A stretch of DNA of 64,000 nucleotides from JBJHBP01 sp050485685 (GTDB lineage: Bacteria; Pseudomonadota; Gammaproteobacteria; Steroidobacterales; Rariloculaceae), in the NCBI GenBank assembly GCA_050485685.1, contig JBJHBW010000001.1, forward strand, positions 62,001 to 126,000, read 5' to 3'. Below are positions 1-8,044 of the stretch, piece after piece. The notes under the pieces were generated by a model. That model made no database searches. It saw only the letters and a list, made by a program, of their open reading frames with translations, and was not told where the DNA came from. Numbering within the stretch: position 1 is the stretch's first letter; every line of letters starts with the position of its first letter. The position numbers and the translations under genes were made by a program.

Positions 1-98
1 GTCAACCGGAGCGAGAGGCACTTTCGGTGCCGGTTTGACCGTCTCAATGTGCCTGTGTACCGTGACGCGGTTTTCCACTCCGGATCGAAAGCAACCCG
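1..98. other. Left edge, no gene seen
   Basis: No convincing coding frame runs through these bases. Bases 1-39 can fold: GGCAC (17-21) pairs with GTGCC (27-31) around a 5-nt loop, and the outer segments 1-9 and 30-39 are near-complementary with one bulge. This could be the terminator of a gene left of the window, or a leader of xseB. There is no clear T tract, so this is only a suggestion. Confidence 0.25.
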
Positions 99-374
99 AT
101 GACCCGAGCAACCAGGGGCCTGTCCAGCCTCGAGAAGTCGCTGTCTGACCTTGAAGCCGTGGTCGAGAAACTCGAATCCGGCGACCTGCCCCTGGAGCAG
201 GCCCTGAAGGAATTCGAGCGCGGCGTGAAGCTCACCCGACAGTGTCAGATGGCACTGAAGGATGCTGAGCAGAAGGTCGAGATTCTGCTGAAGAAAACCG
301 ACAACGCCGAACCCGTGCCATTCGCGGAAGACGACACCGGGGATCTCGACGACGAGAACGAGGACGACGACTAG
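99..374 (+). CDS. xseB: Exodeoxyribonuclease VII small subunit
   Basis: This 91-aa protein matches XseB: an N-terminal LEKSLSDLEAVVEKLESGDL helix, then the family-typical LPLEQALKEFERGVKL stretch, and a very acidic tail (DDENEDDD). XseB subunits bind the large subunit XseA to form the nuclease that degrades single-stranded DNA to oligonucleotides. In many gammaproteobacteria xseB leads into ispA and dxs; here it is followed by two large hairpin elements and a convergent gene, so it ends its transcription unit. The ATG start gives the usual family length; no strong Shine-Dalgarno sequence is visible. Confidence 0.93.
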   Translation: MTRATRGLSSLEKSLSDLEAVVEKLESGDLPLEQALKEFERGVKLTRQCQMALKDAEQKVEILLKKTDNAEPVPFAEDDTGDLDDENEDDD

Positions 375-470
375 TCGGCTGTCGGCGAGCGTTGCGGTGC
401 ATGGCCCGGAAGGTTCAATACTGACAGTTTCGGAATTTCGGCGGAGCGGCGGGTGTCGCTTCGTCGTGGC

Positions 471-590
471 GCGCTGAGCTGCCATGCAGGCCACCTGCCC
501 GGACCGCTGCAAGTACATCCCTGTACGCTCGCTCGCGCGCGTCCCTGCGCGCGAGCGTCCGGGCAGGTGGCCTGCATGGCAGCTCAGCGC
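471..590. repeat. Nested hairpin element, copy 1 (minus orientation)
   Basis: A perfect 33-bp inverted repeat (471-503 with 558-590) encloses a 54-nt loop. Read on the minus strand, the loop contains two CAGGGA cores, one inside a GC-rich inner palindrome and one in the palindrome TACAGGGATGTA. The same loop layout recurs in copies at 668-788 and 21725-21857, while the arm sequences differ in each copy. It lies between the convergent genes xseB and the kinase gene. A role as a strong bidirectional terminator or RNase III target is inferred. Apart from copies 1 and 2, the gene-free stretch 375-849 shows nothing else recognisable. Confidence 0.9.
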
Positions 591-667
591 ACATCACCGT
601 ATGGACCGCGACTCGAACGTCTGGAGAACAAGTCGAACGCTTGAAGTCCGGCTCCACAACATCAGAA

Positions 668-788
668 GCGCGTCGTCTGTGCAGCAGGGCCCGTTGCGGG
701 GCTTGTGCGGCCAGGGATGGCCGCACCGAGGCTACAGGGATGTATTCACGCCGTCCCCGCAACGGGCCCTGCTGCGCAGACGACGCGC
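668..788. repeat. Nested hairpin element, copy 2 (plus orientation)
   Basis: Two 34-nt arms (668-701 and 755-788) are complementary except for one T/G position, which could wobble-pair in RNA. They enclose a 53-nt loop containing the inner palindrome GGCCAGGGATGGCC, followed by TACAGGGATGTA and ATTCACG. The loop aligns closely with copy 3 at 21765-21817 and, reversed, with copy 1. Small open frames crossing it are a by-product of its composition and are not listed as genes. Confidence 0.9.
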
Positions 789-849
789 CGCGACAACGTA
801 GGATCCTGCGCGGGAGGCTTCAGTCACAGCTCTTCCGGTCCAGCGCCCG

Positions 850-2169
850 TCAGGTCGCAGTCTGATTCTCAACACCCTGCAGGCGTTCGATCAGTGCACG
901 CAGGAAGACCTTGTTGAAGCGCAGCTGGCACGATGATGAGGCCTGTTCCAGCAGCGTGGAGCTGACTCGCACCAGCGTGACGTCGTCAACGGCACTGATG
1001 GTCGCGGTGCGTCGCGCGCCGCGTACGTAGCTTGTCTCGCCGAAACAGTCACCGTCAGCGAGGATCCCGATCTGCCGTCGCCCCGACTGCACGCTGACGC
1101 GTCCGGTGACGATGATATAGAAGCGGTCGTCCATCTCGCCTTCGCGGATGATTTCCTCGCCCTGCTTGTAGTCTCGCCATTCACTGGCGCGCAGGATCTC
1201 CCAGATTTCAGCGTGCGAGAAATCGTGAAAGAAACGAAGTTTGCGCAGCAGATCGAACTGTTCCTGCTTGTCGATGCGATCATACTGATTGCGCAGCTGC
1301 TGATAGACTCGCGTCAGCGCACCGGCAAACTCCAGACCGTTTGTAAAGCGCCCGTCGGGCTCTTTCTGCAATGCAGTGACAACGACGTTCTCTATTTCTT
1401 CGGAGATCTCCGGCCGCAGTGTGTGCAGCGGCGCCGGCGTTGCATAGACGATCTGATGCAGCAGCTTGCTCAGATTGTTCGCACGGAACGGACGGAAGCC
1501 AGTCAGCAGCTCATACATGACTGCGCCCAGCGAGTAGATATCCGAGCGCGGCGTGATCTCAGCCGACTGCACCTGCTCGGGCGACATGTAGCTGGGCGAA
1601 CCGGCTATGCCCTCGATGCGCGAAACGGCCGAGTCGTTCACCAGTGCGATACCGAAATCGATGATGCGCACGTCGTTGTCCAGCGTCAGCATGATGTTGC
1701 TGGGTTTCACGTCGCGGTGAATCACGCCGCGGCTGTGCGCGTAATGCAATGCTTTCGCACATTTGAAGACGATCTCAATGACATCGTCCACGCGCAGCAG
1801 ATTGTCAGGCTTGCAGTAGGCCGCCAGCGTACGGGCACCGTGCACATGCTCGGTGACCACGTAGTAACTGCCATTTTCCTCGCCCGCGTCGTAGATGGGC
1901 AGAATATTCGGATGCTGAAGCTTGCCCACCATGTGGGCCTCGTTGAAGAACATCTTGCGCGTCACGCGCACGCGCTGTTCGTCGTCTTCGTTCTCCAGGT
2001 TATAGAGCTTGATGGCAACGTCGCGGCCATAATAAGGGTCATGCGACAGGAACACGCGACCGGTGCTCCCCTGCCCGACCTCGTTGATGACGACGTATTT
2101 GCCTATTCGCTCCGGCACCGCGCGTGCGCTGCGTTTGCGGCCGGAGACTTCGGCGCTGGCTTGTACCAT
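850..2169 (-). CDS. Ser/Thr protein kinase with C-terminal cyclic-nucleotide-binding domain
   Basis: The 439-aa product has a complete Hanks-type kinase domain (about residues 24-290): glycine loop GQGSTG (32-37), VAIK lysine (54), HRDVKPSN catalytic loop (151-158), DFG (171-173) and an APE-equivalent SPE. Residues about 310-425 form a cNMP-binding fold whose phosphate cassette reads FGETSYVRGARRTATI, retaining the Glu and Arg expected for cAMP or cGMP binding. No transmembrane segment is evident, so it is probably cytosolic. It is the last gene of the minus-strand run after pgpA (18-nt gap). Regulation of the kinase by a cyclic nucleotide is inferred; its substrate is unknown. Confidence 0.88.
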   Translation of the reverse strand: MVQASAEVSGRKRSARAVPERIGKYVVINEVGQGSTGRVFLSHDPYYGRDVAIKLYNLENEDDEQRVRVTRKMFFNEAHMVGKLQHPNILPIYDAGEENGSYYVVTEHVHGARTLAAYCKPDNLLRVDDVIEIVFKCAKALHYAHSRGVIHRDVKPSNIMLTLDNDVRIIDFGIALVNDSAVSRIEGIAGSPSYMSPEQVQSAEITPRSDIYSLGAVMYELLTGFRPFRANNLSKLLHQIVYATPAPLHTLRPEISEEIENVVVTALQKEPDGRFTNGLEFAGALTRVYQQLRNQYDRIDKQEQFDLLRKLRFFHDFSHAEIWEILRASEWRDYKQGEEIIREGEMDDRFYIIVTGRVSVQSGRRQIGILADGDCFGETSYVRGARRTATISAVDDVTLVRVSSTLLEQASSSCQLRFNKVFLRALIERLQGVENQTAT

Positions 2170-2187
2170 GGATCTCGCGTTATGTAA

Positions 2188-2673
2188 TCAGCGGAGGACC
2201 ACTTCAAGCAGCGCGAGACACGCGATCGTGTATACGGCTGCCATCACGTCATCGAGCATAATGCCGAGCCCGCCGCCCAGTCTGTGATCCAGATCGCGTA
2301 TCGGCCAGGGTTTGACGATATCGAACAGCCGGAACAGAACGAAAGCCGCCAGCAGCCACCACAGATTCTGCGGCAGCAGCACGGCCGCCAGCAGCAGGCC
2401 CACGATCTCGTCGAAGACGATCGCCGGGTGGTCGTGCACTCCCAGGCGCCGCGCACTCTCGCCGCAGATCCAGATCCCTATCGCGAACAATACGACGATC
2501 AGTGCCAGCTTGGCCGCGAGCGGCCACGGCGCGATCAGCCATGCCGGCAGCAGCGCGACAACCGTGCCGGCCGTGCCCGGCGCTTTGGACGACAGTCCGG
2601 AACCGCCGCCCAGCGCAAGAAAATGCACAGGGTCCTTCAGCAGTCGCGCCGAGAGTCGCGGTCGTGGTGCCAT
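2188..2673 (-). CDS. pgpA: Phosphatidylglycerophosphatase A
   Basis: PgpA dephosphorylates phosphatidylglycerophosphate to phosphatidylglycerol at the inner membrane. The protein (161 aa from the chosen ATG) opens with the family-typical LLALGGGSG-like stretch followed by GTAGTVVALL, and contains the conserved IVFDEIVG motif and several hydrophobic helices. A longer frame starts at 2745 but would run into thiL; the ATG at 2673 starts 7 nt after the thiL stop and matches the usual family length. Position after thiL is the standard gammaproteobacterial order nusB-thiL-pgpA. Confidence 0.9.
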   Translation of the reverse strand: MAPRPRLSARLLKDPVHFLALGGGSGLSSKAPGTAGTVVALLPAWLIAPWPLAAKLALIVVLFAIGIWICGESARRLGVHDHPAIVFDEIVGLLLAAVLLPQNLWWLLAAFVLFRLFDIVKPWPIRDLDHRLGGGLGIMLDDVMAAVYTIACLALLEVVLR

Positions 2674-2680
2674 CGGCTTC

Positions 2681-3634
2681 TCAGAAATGCGTATAGCCGC
2701 GGATGGGCGGCTCAAAGGCCTTGCCCGCAAGCGTTGCGACAACACCGCTGCCGGACTGTATTTCGCCGATGCGCTGCACGGGTGTGTGCAGCGCGGCCAG
2801 AGCCTGCTCTATTTCTTTTGCACGCTCCGGTGAAGCGGTGAAGCACAGTTCATAGTCGTCGCCACCTGCGAGCGCATGCTGTCGCGCGACGTCAGTGCCG
2901 CAGACCGAAAGCAGCGACTCCGACAACGGCAACTGCTGCACATCGACGACGGCAGCGCAGCGGCTGGCCGTGCAGATGTGGCCGAGATCGGCCAGCAACC
3001 CGTCGGAAACATCGATGGCCGAACTGGCCAGCCCTGCGAGTGCCAGTCCTTCCTGTACCCGCGGCACCGGCCGCAGGAATCGCGCGACCAGCGCGGCATG
3101 CGCCGCACTCTTGTCCGCCGTGCCGTCGCGCATCACGGCAAGCCCGGCCGCACTGTCTCCCGGCGTACCGGTGATATAGATATCATCACCGGGGCAGGCG
3201 CCGCTGCGGGGCAACCAGTTCTCACCAACTTCCCCTATCACCTGCACGGTCACGCTCAACGGGCCGCGCGACAGATCACCGCCCACCAGTCGAGTGCCAT
3301 GTTCCCGGGCCAGCGCAAAGAACGCTTCGGTGAAGCTGTCCAGCCAGCCTTTGTCCGCCTGCGGCATCGTCAAAGTCAGCGTGCACCATCGCGGTCGGGC
3401 AGCCATGGCAGCGATGTCACTGAGATTGACTGCCAGCGCCCGGTGTCCGATTGCGTCGGCGGGTGCGTTGGCAGGAAAGTGCACATCGGCGACAAGCGTG
3501 TCCACGCAGACGGCTATGCGTCCCCTGCACTCCAGCACAGCGGCGTCGTCGCCCACACCCAGCAGCAGACCATCACGGTGCTCCTGGTCCCGAGCGAACC
3601 ACCGCTGAATGATGTCGAACTCACTGTCGCTCAC
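2681..3634 (-). CDS. thiL: Thiamine-monophosphate kinase
   Basis: ThiL phosphorylates thiamine monophosphate to the cofactor thiamine diphosphate, using ATP. The 317-aa protein shows the family landmarks: EFDIIQRWF at the N-terminus, GVGDDAAVL, the Mg-binding DTLVADVHF region, GGDLSRGP, SSAIDVSDGLLADLGH and AGGDDYELCF. Its ATG overlaps the nusB stop by 4 nt, implying translational coupling. Confidence 0.95.
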   Translation of the reverse strand: MSDSEFDIIQRWFARDQEHRDGLLLGVGDDAAVLECRGRIAVCVDTLVADVHFPANAPADAIGHRALAVNLSDIAAMAARPRWCTLTLTMPQADKGWLDSFTEAFFALAREHGTRLVGGDLSRGPLSVTVQVIGEVGENWLPRSGACPGDDIYITGTPGDSAAGLAVMRDGTADKSAAHAALVARFLRPVPRVQEGLALAGLASSAIDVSDGLLADLGHICTASRCAAVVDVQQLPLSESLLSVCGTDVARQHALAGGDDYELCFTASPERAKEIEQALAALHTPVQRIGEIQSGSGVVATLAGKAFEPPIRGYTHF

Positions 3635-4071
3635 GACCCGGCGCCACGAACATCCGGTCGGCGCGCAGCCTTGTCCAGCAGTGCATTGACGAACCTGAAA
3701 CTGTCGGCCGCGCCAAAACGCTTGGTCAGCTCCACGGCTTCATTGATCACGACGCGGGTGGGCACGTCACTGCGATGACGAAGCTCTGCCAGTGCCAGCA
3801 GCAACACGGCGCGCCCTACGGCATCCAGCTGCTCCAGTCCGCGTGCCGCGTGCTCGGTAATCAGCTTGTCCAGATCCTCGGCATGGGTCAGCACGAACTC
3901 CAGCAGATCGCGGAAATACGCCTGGTCAATGCGCGTGAACTCGGGATTGCGACGAAACTGCTCCAGGAGTTCGTCGCGGTCATGACCTGCCAGCTGCCAC
4001 TGATAAAGCGCCTGCACCAGCAGTTCTCTGGCACGCTGGCGGGCACGTGATGAGCTGCCTGCTACGCCCAA
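3631..4071 (-). CDS. nusB: Transcription antitermination protein NusB
   Basis: This 146-aa all-helical protein begins with RARQRARELLVQALYQWQLA, the family signature, and ends with a conserved helix containing VINEAVELTKRFG and FVNALLDK. NusB forms a heterodimer with S10 (NusE) that binds BoxA RNA in rRNA leader transcripts. It overlaps ribH by 10 nt and thiL by 4 nt. Confidence 0.95.
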   Translation of the reverse strand: MGVAGSSSRARQRARELLVQALYQWQLAGHDRDELLEQFRRNPEFTRIDQAYFRDLLEFVLTHAEDLDKLITEHAARGLEQLDAVGRAVLLLALAELRHRSDVPTRVVINEAVELTKRFGAADSFRFVNALLDKAARRPDVRGAGS

Positions 4072-4553
4072 CCCTGCTGCTCCATCTTGCGCAACAGCGA
4101 GGCCATCTCAAGCGCCGCCAGCGCCGCATCCGCGCCCTTGTTGCCGAACGCGCCGCCGGCTCTGGCCTGAGCCTGTTCCACACTGTCGGTGGTCAACAGC
4201 CCGAACCCCACCGGGAGGCCGTGCCTGAGACTGATATCGGTCAGGCCGCGACTGGCTTCGCCGGCGACGAAATCGAAATGCGGCGTCTCGCCACGAATCA
4301 CGCAGCCGAGAGCGACCAGCGCGTCGTAGCCGCCGCCGACGGCGAATTCACGAATGGCCAGCGGCAGCTCGAACGCGCCGGGCACGCGAACTACCACAAT
4401 CGAATCGCGGCTGGCGCCATGCTCGATCAGCGCCGCGACCGCTCCTTCCAGCAGACGGTCGACGATAAAATCATTGAAACTGGCCGCGACTATGCCGAAT
4501 CGCATGTCGGTCGCATCCAGCGACCCGCGCAGCTCGTTGGCTTTTTCACTCAT
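4062..4553 (-). CDS. ribH: 6,7-dimethyl-8-ribityllumazine synthase
   Basis: Lumazine synthase condenses 5-amino-6-ribitylaminouracil with dihydroxybutanone phosphate in the penultimate riboflavin step. The 163-aa protein has the family motifs FNDFIVDRLLEGA, VPGAFELPLA, ALGCVIRGETPHFD and the conserved catalytic His in RHGLPVGFGLLTTD. It directly follows the ribB-type gene (no spacer) and overlaps nusB. Length and motifs are typical for the icosahedral or pentameric enzyme. Confidence 0.95.
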   Translation of the reverse strand: MSEKANELRGSLDATDMRFGIVAASFNDFIVDRLLEGAVAALIEHGASRDSIVVVRVPGAFELPLAIREFAVGGGYDALVALGCVIRGETPHFDFVAGEASRGLTDISLRHGLPVGFGLLTTDSVEQAQARAGGAFGNKGADAALAALEMASLLRKMEQQGWA

Positions 4554-5732
4554 TCAGGTGCGTTCCTTGCTCTTTTCTGTTAGCGCATCTTCAGGTGCAT
4601 CAATACCCATGTCGGTCGGCGATGTCTCGCGACCTGCGTCTTCCGAGCCGACATACTCGACCACTTCGAGATCGAAACCGGAAAGCGCATGGATGTGTCG
4701 CGGCGCACTGAGGACACGCATTTTCTTGACACCCAGCGCGCGCAGAATCTGTGCGCCAGTGCCTATGGTACGCAGATCCCAGGTCGGATCCGCCGGTGCC
4801 GGATGCGTTGCTGCGGGTTCGCGCAGCATGCGTACCGCGCGCATCAGGTCCTTGGGCGGCTCCTGCTGACGCAGGATGACAACCACGCCGTGGTCGTGTT
4901 CGGCAACGATGCGCATGGCATCCTGCAGGGGCCAGCCCAGTCGCGGGTCGGTCACGCCGACCACGTCACCGAGCGTTTCCTGACGATGCACACGCACCAG
5001 CGTAGGACGTTCTCCGTCTATCTCTCCGCGCACCAGCGCCAGATGCACGGCGCGGTTCACATGGTCCTCGAAGCAGACCATGCGGAACGGACCGAAGGCA
5101 GTGTTGACGGTCAGCTCGGCAACGGCCTCCACCGACTCTTCCTTGGCGAGCCGGTACTTGATCAGGTCGGCGATCGTGCCCATGCGCAGTCCGTGCTCAC
5201 GTGCGAACGCGACCAGATCGTCGCGACGCGCCATGGAGCCGTCCTCGTTCAGGATCTCGACAATGACCGCAGCCGGCTCGAATCCGGCCAGGCGCGCGAG
5301 ATCACAGCCGGCCTCGGTATGTCCTGCCCGGTTCAGCACCCCGCCGGGTTGCGCCATCAACGGGAAGATATGGCCCGGCTGGCGCAGATCTTCGGGCCGA
5401 GCGTCCGGCGCCACCGCGGCACGAATGGTGCGCGCGCGATCATGTGCCGAGATGCCGGTCGTGACCCCTTCGGCCGCCTCGATGGAGACCGTGAAATTCG
5501 TGGTCTGGCGGCGATCGGTCTCACCGACCATCAGCGGCAGACGCAGCTGCTCGCAGCGCGAACGCGTCAGCGTCAGGCAGATCAGACCGCGTCCGAAGCG
5601 CGCCATGAAGTTGATGTCCTCCGGGCGCACGCGCGCCGCGGCCATCACGAGATCACCCTCGTTCTCGCGCAGTTCGTCGTCCAGCATCACGACCATCTGG
5701 CCGTCACGCAAGGCGCCGATAATGTCTTCCAT
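4554..5732 (-). CDS. ribB: 3,4-dihydroxy-2-butanone 4-phosphate synthase with degenerate GTP cyclohydrolase II-like domain
   Basis: The N-terminal half (about residues 1-200) is a full DHBP synthase, which makes the four-carbon donor for lumazine: LDDELRENEGDLVMAA acidic metal/substrate loop and GHTEAGCDLARLAG. The C-terminal half resembles GTP cyclohydrolase II, but the zinc-binding cysteine cluster and its HSxCxTGD context are absent; the region reads VHRQETLGDVVGVTDPRLGW. It is therefore probably inactive as a cyclohydrolase, as in other proteobacterial RibB-RibA-like fusions, and a separate ribA is expected elsewhere. A longer frame begins at 5768; the ATG at 5732 (MEDIIGALRDG) matches the family start. 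Confidence 0.88.
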   Translation of the reverse strand: MEDIIGALRDGQMVVMLDDELRENEGDLVMAAARVRPEDINFMARFGRGLICLTLTRSRCEQLRLPLMVGETDRRQTTNFTVSIEAAEGVTTGISAHDRARTIRAAVAPDARPEDLRQPGHIFPLMAQPGGVLNRAGHTEAGCDLARLAGFEPAAVIVEILNEDGSMARRDDLVAFAREHGLRMGTIADLIKYRLAKEESVEAVAELTVNTAFGPFRMVCFEDHVNRAVHLALVRGEIDGERPTLVRVHRQETLGDVVGVTDPRLGWPLQDAMRIVAEHDHGVVVILRQQEPPKDLMRAVRMLREPAATHPAPADPTWDLRTIGTGAQILRALGVKKMRVLSAPRHIHALSGFDLEVVEYVGSEDAGRETSPTDMGIDAPEDALTEKSKERT

Positions 5733-5774
5733 GCTGTCCAGGGTTCCGCCTCCGGATTTCCGTGACACCGCCGT

Positions 5775-6371
5775 TCAGGCGCCTGCGATCCGCAGCCGGT
5801 CCAGATATCGCGCGATGATGTCGACCTCAATGTTAACAGTGCCGCCGACGACGTAGCTCGCAATGATCGTGCGCTCCATGGTCGCGGGGATCACATTGAC
5901 GGTGAACTGCCCGCTGCCGACCTCGTTCACGGTCAGACTCACACCGTCGACAGCAACCGATCCTTTCAGTGCGACAAAACGCGCCAGCGGCGCCGGCAGT
6001 TCGATCGTGAACGCCACTGAACGAGCATCGGGCTGACGCCTGAGAATGCGGGCGACACCATCCACATGGCCGCTGACCAGGTGGCCATCCAGCGAATCAC
6101 CAAGTCGCAGCGAGGGCTCGAGGTTGACCGGAGCACCGGACGGCAGCGATCCCAGCGTCGTCGCTGCCAGCGTCGCGTTCGAGACATCTGCCGTAAACGA
6201 CGACGCATCACAGCGGGTGGCTGTCAGGCAGACGCCATTCACGGCGACGCTGGCACCGGGCTGTACAGGGCCAAGCTCGACACCACGGTAGTCGATGACA
6301 AGACGGCGATCGCCGCCGAGCTCTTCCAGCGAGGCAACGCGTCCCGCACCTTTGACGATTCCTGAAAACAT
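5775..6371 (-). CDS. ribE: Riboflavin synthase, alpha chain
   Basis: Riboflavin synthase dismutates two lumazine molecules into riboflavin and the pyrimidine precursor. The 198-aa protein starts with the hallmark MFSGIVKGAGRV and contains the expected internal duplication: two lumazine-binding halves, each with a VNGVCLT or VDGVSLT motif (GASVAVNGVCLTAT and GSVAVDGVSLTVNEV) and a GHLVSGHVDG loop. It sits between ribD and the ribB-type gene with spacers of 3 nt and about 42 nt. Confidence 0.95.
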   Translation of the reverse strand: MFSGIVKGAGRVASLEELGGDRRLVIDYRGVELGPVQPGASVAVNGVCLTATRCDASSFTADVSNATLAATTLGSLPSGAPVNLEPSLRLGDSLDGHLVSGHVDGVARILRRQPDARSVAFTIELPAPLARFVALKGSVAVDGVSLTVNEVGSGQFTVNVIPATMERTIIASYVVGGTVNIEVDIIARYLDRLRIAGA

Positions 6372-6374
6372 GGA

Positions 6375-7502
6375 TCAGTGGTCCCCGTGTTCGCCGCCGA
6401 TGTCGCGCCTGGGGCGCGCAATGAAGCGCCAGTCGTCGCCTATCCGCACGGGATTGTCCATGTCCAGTGTGACGCTGTCCGCGAGTTCACGCAGCGGCGG
6501 AATCCGGAACATGCCGCGCGCATCGTCGCCGAGCAGGCGTGGCGCCATGTAGATGATCAGCTCGTCGATAAGACCGGCCTCCAGCAGCGCACCGTTCAGT
6601 GTGGGTCCGGCTTCCACCCACACGTCATTGATGGCCATGCCGGCGAGGACCGCCACAACTTCGGCCAGATCGCATTGCGGTGCGCCACCGGTGCGGTGAA
6701 TCGTTGCGCCGGCCGCCTGCAGGGAGGGCACGGCAGATTCCGGCGCGGCCGCGGTCGTGAAGATCGCCACATCGCCCGGCAGCGACAGGATGCGCGCCAC
6801 GGGCGGTGTGCGCAGCGCCGGGTCCACGATCACCCGCAACGGCTGCAGCACCTTCACTCCGGAAGGTGCATGGCGCACGTTCAGCGACGGATCGTCCGCC
6901 AGCACGGTGCCGATTCCGGTCAGTATTGCACCGGCACGCGCGCGCCACAGCTGCACATCCTCGCGAGCTACGGCGCCGGTAATCCACTGGCTGCGGCCAT
7001 CGGCCAGCGCCGTACGGCCGTCCAGGCTGACGGCCAGTTTGCTGCGTATCCAAGGTCGTCCCGTGCGCATGCGCATGAAGAAGCCACGGTTGGCCTCCTC
7101 CGCCTCGGCGGCGAGCACGCCGCCCACGACCTCGATGCCGGCCTGCTGCAACGCGACGGCGCCGCCACCGGTCACAGCAGGATTCGGATCAGCGATTGCA
7201 TAGACCACGCGCGAAACGCCGGCCGCGATCAGCGCCTCGGTGCAGGGCGGCGTGCGACCGTGGTGATTGCAGGGTTCAAGCGTTACGTATGCGGTCGCTC
7301 CGCGCGCTGCGTCACCGGCGGCGGCCAGCGCCACACGTTCGGCGTGCGGACCGCCGGCCTCATCCGTCCAGCCTTCGCCCACGACACGACCATCGGCAAC
7401 GATCACACAGCCCACGGCCGGGTTGGGGCGCGCGCTGCACGCCGCGTTGGCAGCCAGTGTCAACGCGCGCGACATGAACTCCTGATCGGCCGGTGGTGTC
7501 AT
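6375..7502 (-). CDS. ribD: Bifunctional riboflavin deaminase/reductase RibD
   Basis: RibD carries out the second and third riboflavin steps: pyrimidine deamination and NADPH-dependent side-chain reduction. The 375-aa protein has an N-terminal zinc deaminase domain (HAERVAL and LEPCNHHGRTPPC, which supply the zinc ligands and catalytic Glu) and a C-terminal RibD reductase domain beginning near RPWIRSKLAVSLDGRTAL. It lies 11 nt after nrdR and 3 nt before ribE. Motifs and length are standard. Confidence 0.95.
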   Translation of the reverse strand: MTPPADQEFMSRALTLAANAACSARPNPAVGCVIVADGRVVGEGWTDEAGGPHAERVALAAAGDAARGATAYVTLEPCNHHGRTPPCTEALIAAGVSRVVYAIADPNPAVTGGGAVALQQAGIEVVGGVLAAEAEEANRGFFMRMRTGRPWIRSKLAVSLDGRTALADGRSQWITGAVAREDVQLWRARAGAILTGIGTVLADDPSLNVRHAPSGVKVLQPLRVIVDPALRTPPVARILSLPGDVAIFTTAAAPESAVPSLQAAGATIHRTGGAPQCDLAEVVAVLAGMAINDVWVEAGPTLNGALLEAGLIDELIIYMAPRLLGDDARGMFRIPPLRELADSVTLDMDNPVRIGDDWRFIARPRRDIGGEHGDH

Positions 7503-7513
7503 TCGCAGGCCGA

Positions 7514-8020
7514 CTACTTCTCGTCATCCGGCAGCAGCGACATCTGCTCGCGGCTGGCCAGCGAACCGGGCATGGATTGCAGGCGCTGAATCTCGTCCTG
7601 GAACGCGGTGACATCCTGAAAACTGCGATACACGGACGCGAAGCGGACATAGGCCACCTCGTCCAGTTCGCGCAGTTCCTCCATCACCATGTCGCCGATC
7701 AGGCGACTCGGTATTTCCCTTTCACCCATGGTCTGAAGCCGGTGCGTGATGCGTTCTATGGTTTCTTCTATCGTCTCGCTGCCTACCGGCCGCTTCTGCA
7801 GGGCGCCGACCATACCGTTGCGCAGTTTCACGTCGTCGAACGGTTCACGCCGGCCGTCGCGCTTGATCACGTAAGGCATGACCAGCTCCGGCGACTCGAA
7901 AGTGGTAAAGCGCTCGCCACAGGACAGGCACTCGCGCCGACGACGCACCTGTCGCCCTTCACCCGCGAGGCGCGAGTCGATCACCTTCGTGTCCTCATAG
8001 TTGCAGAACGGACAGTGCAC
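7514..8020 (-). CDS. nrdR: Transcriptional repressor NrdR
   Basis: NrdR represses ribonucleotide reductase genes in response to ATP and dATP. The 168-aa protein has the N-terminal zinc ribbon (MHCPFC followed by CLSCGERF) and an ATP-cone domain starting at VIKRDGRREPFD. It is longer than the common 150-160 aa because of a C-terminal extension after the cone. The likely target, class II nrdJ, lies in this window at 36069-37886; I found no convincing NrdR box pair upstream of it. Confidence 0.95.
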   Translation of the reverse strand: MHCPFCNYEDTKVIDSRLAGEGRQVRRRRECLSCGERFTTFESPELVMPYVIKRDGRREPFDDVKLRNGMVGALQKRPVGSETIEETIERITHRLQTMGEREIPSRLIGDMVMEELRELDEVAYVRFASVYRSFQDVTAFQDEIQRLQSMPGSLASREQMSLLPDDEK

Positions 8021-8044
8021 GTCGGGCTCCTGCCTGCTGCGAAA

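Noticed and set aside
471..788. Possible integron attC sites
   Set aside because: The elements are palindromic with a conserved loop, but no integrase, cassette array or core-site sequences were seen, and the copies sit between convergent housekeeping genes.
415..865. Several overlapping small frames on both strands
   Set aside because: They cross the two inverted-repeat elements and encode similar Arg-rich peptides on both strands only because the DNA is palindromic.
1213..2187. Long plus-strand open frame opposite the kinase gene
   Set aside because: It is a shadow of the minus-strand kinase in high-GC DNA; the kinase frame carries all family motifs, and the shadow product is Gln/Arg/His-rich without recognisable domains.
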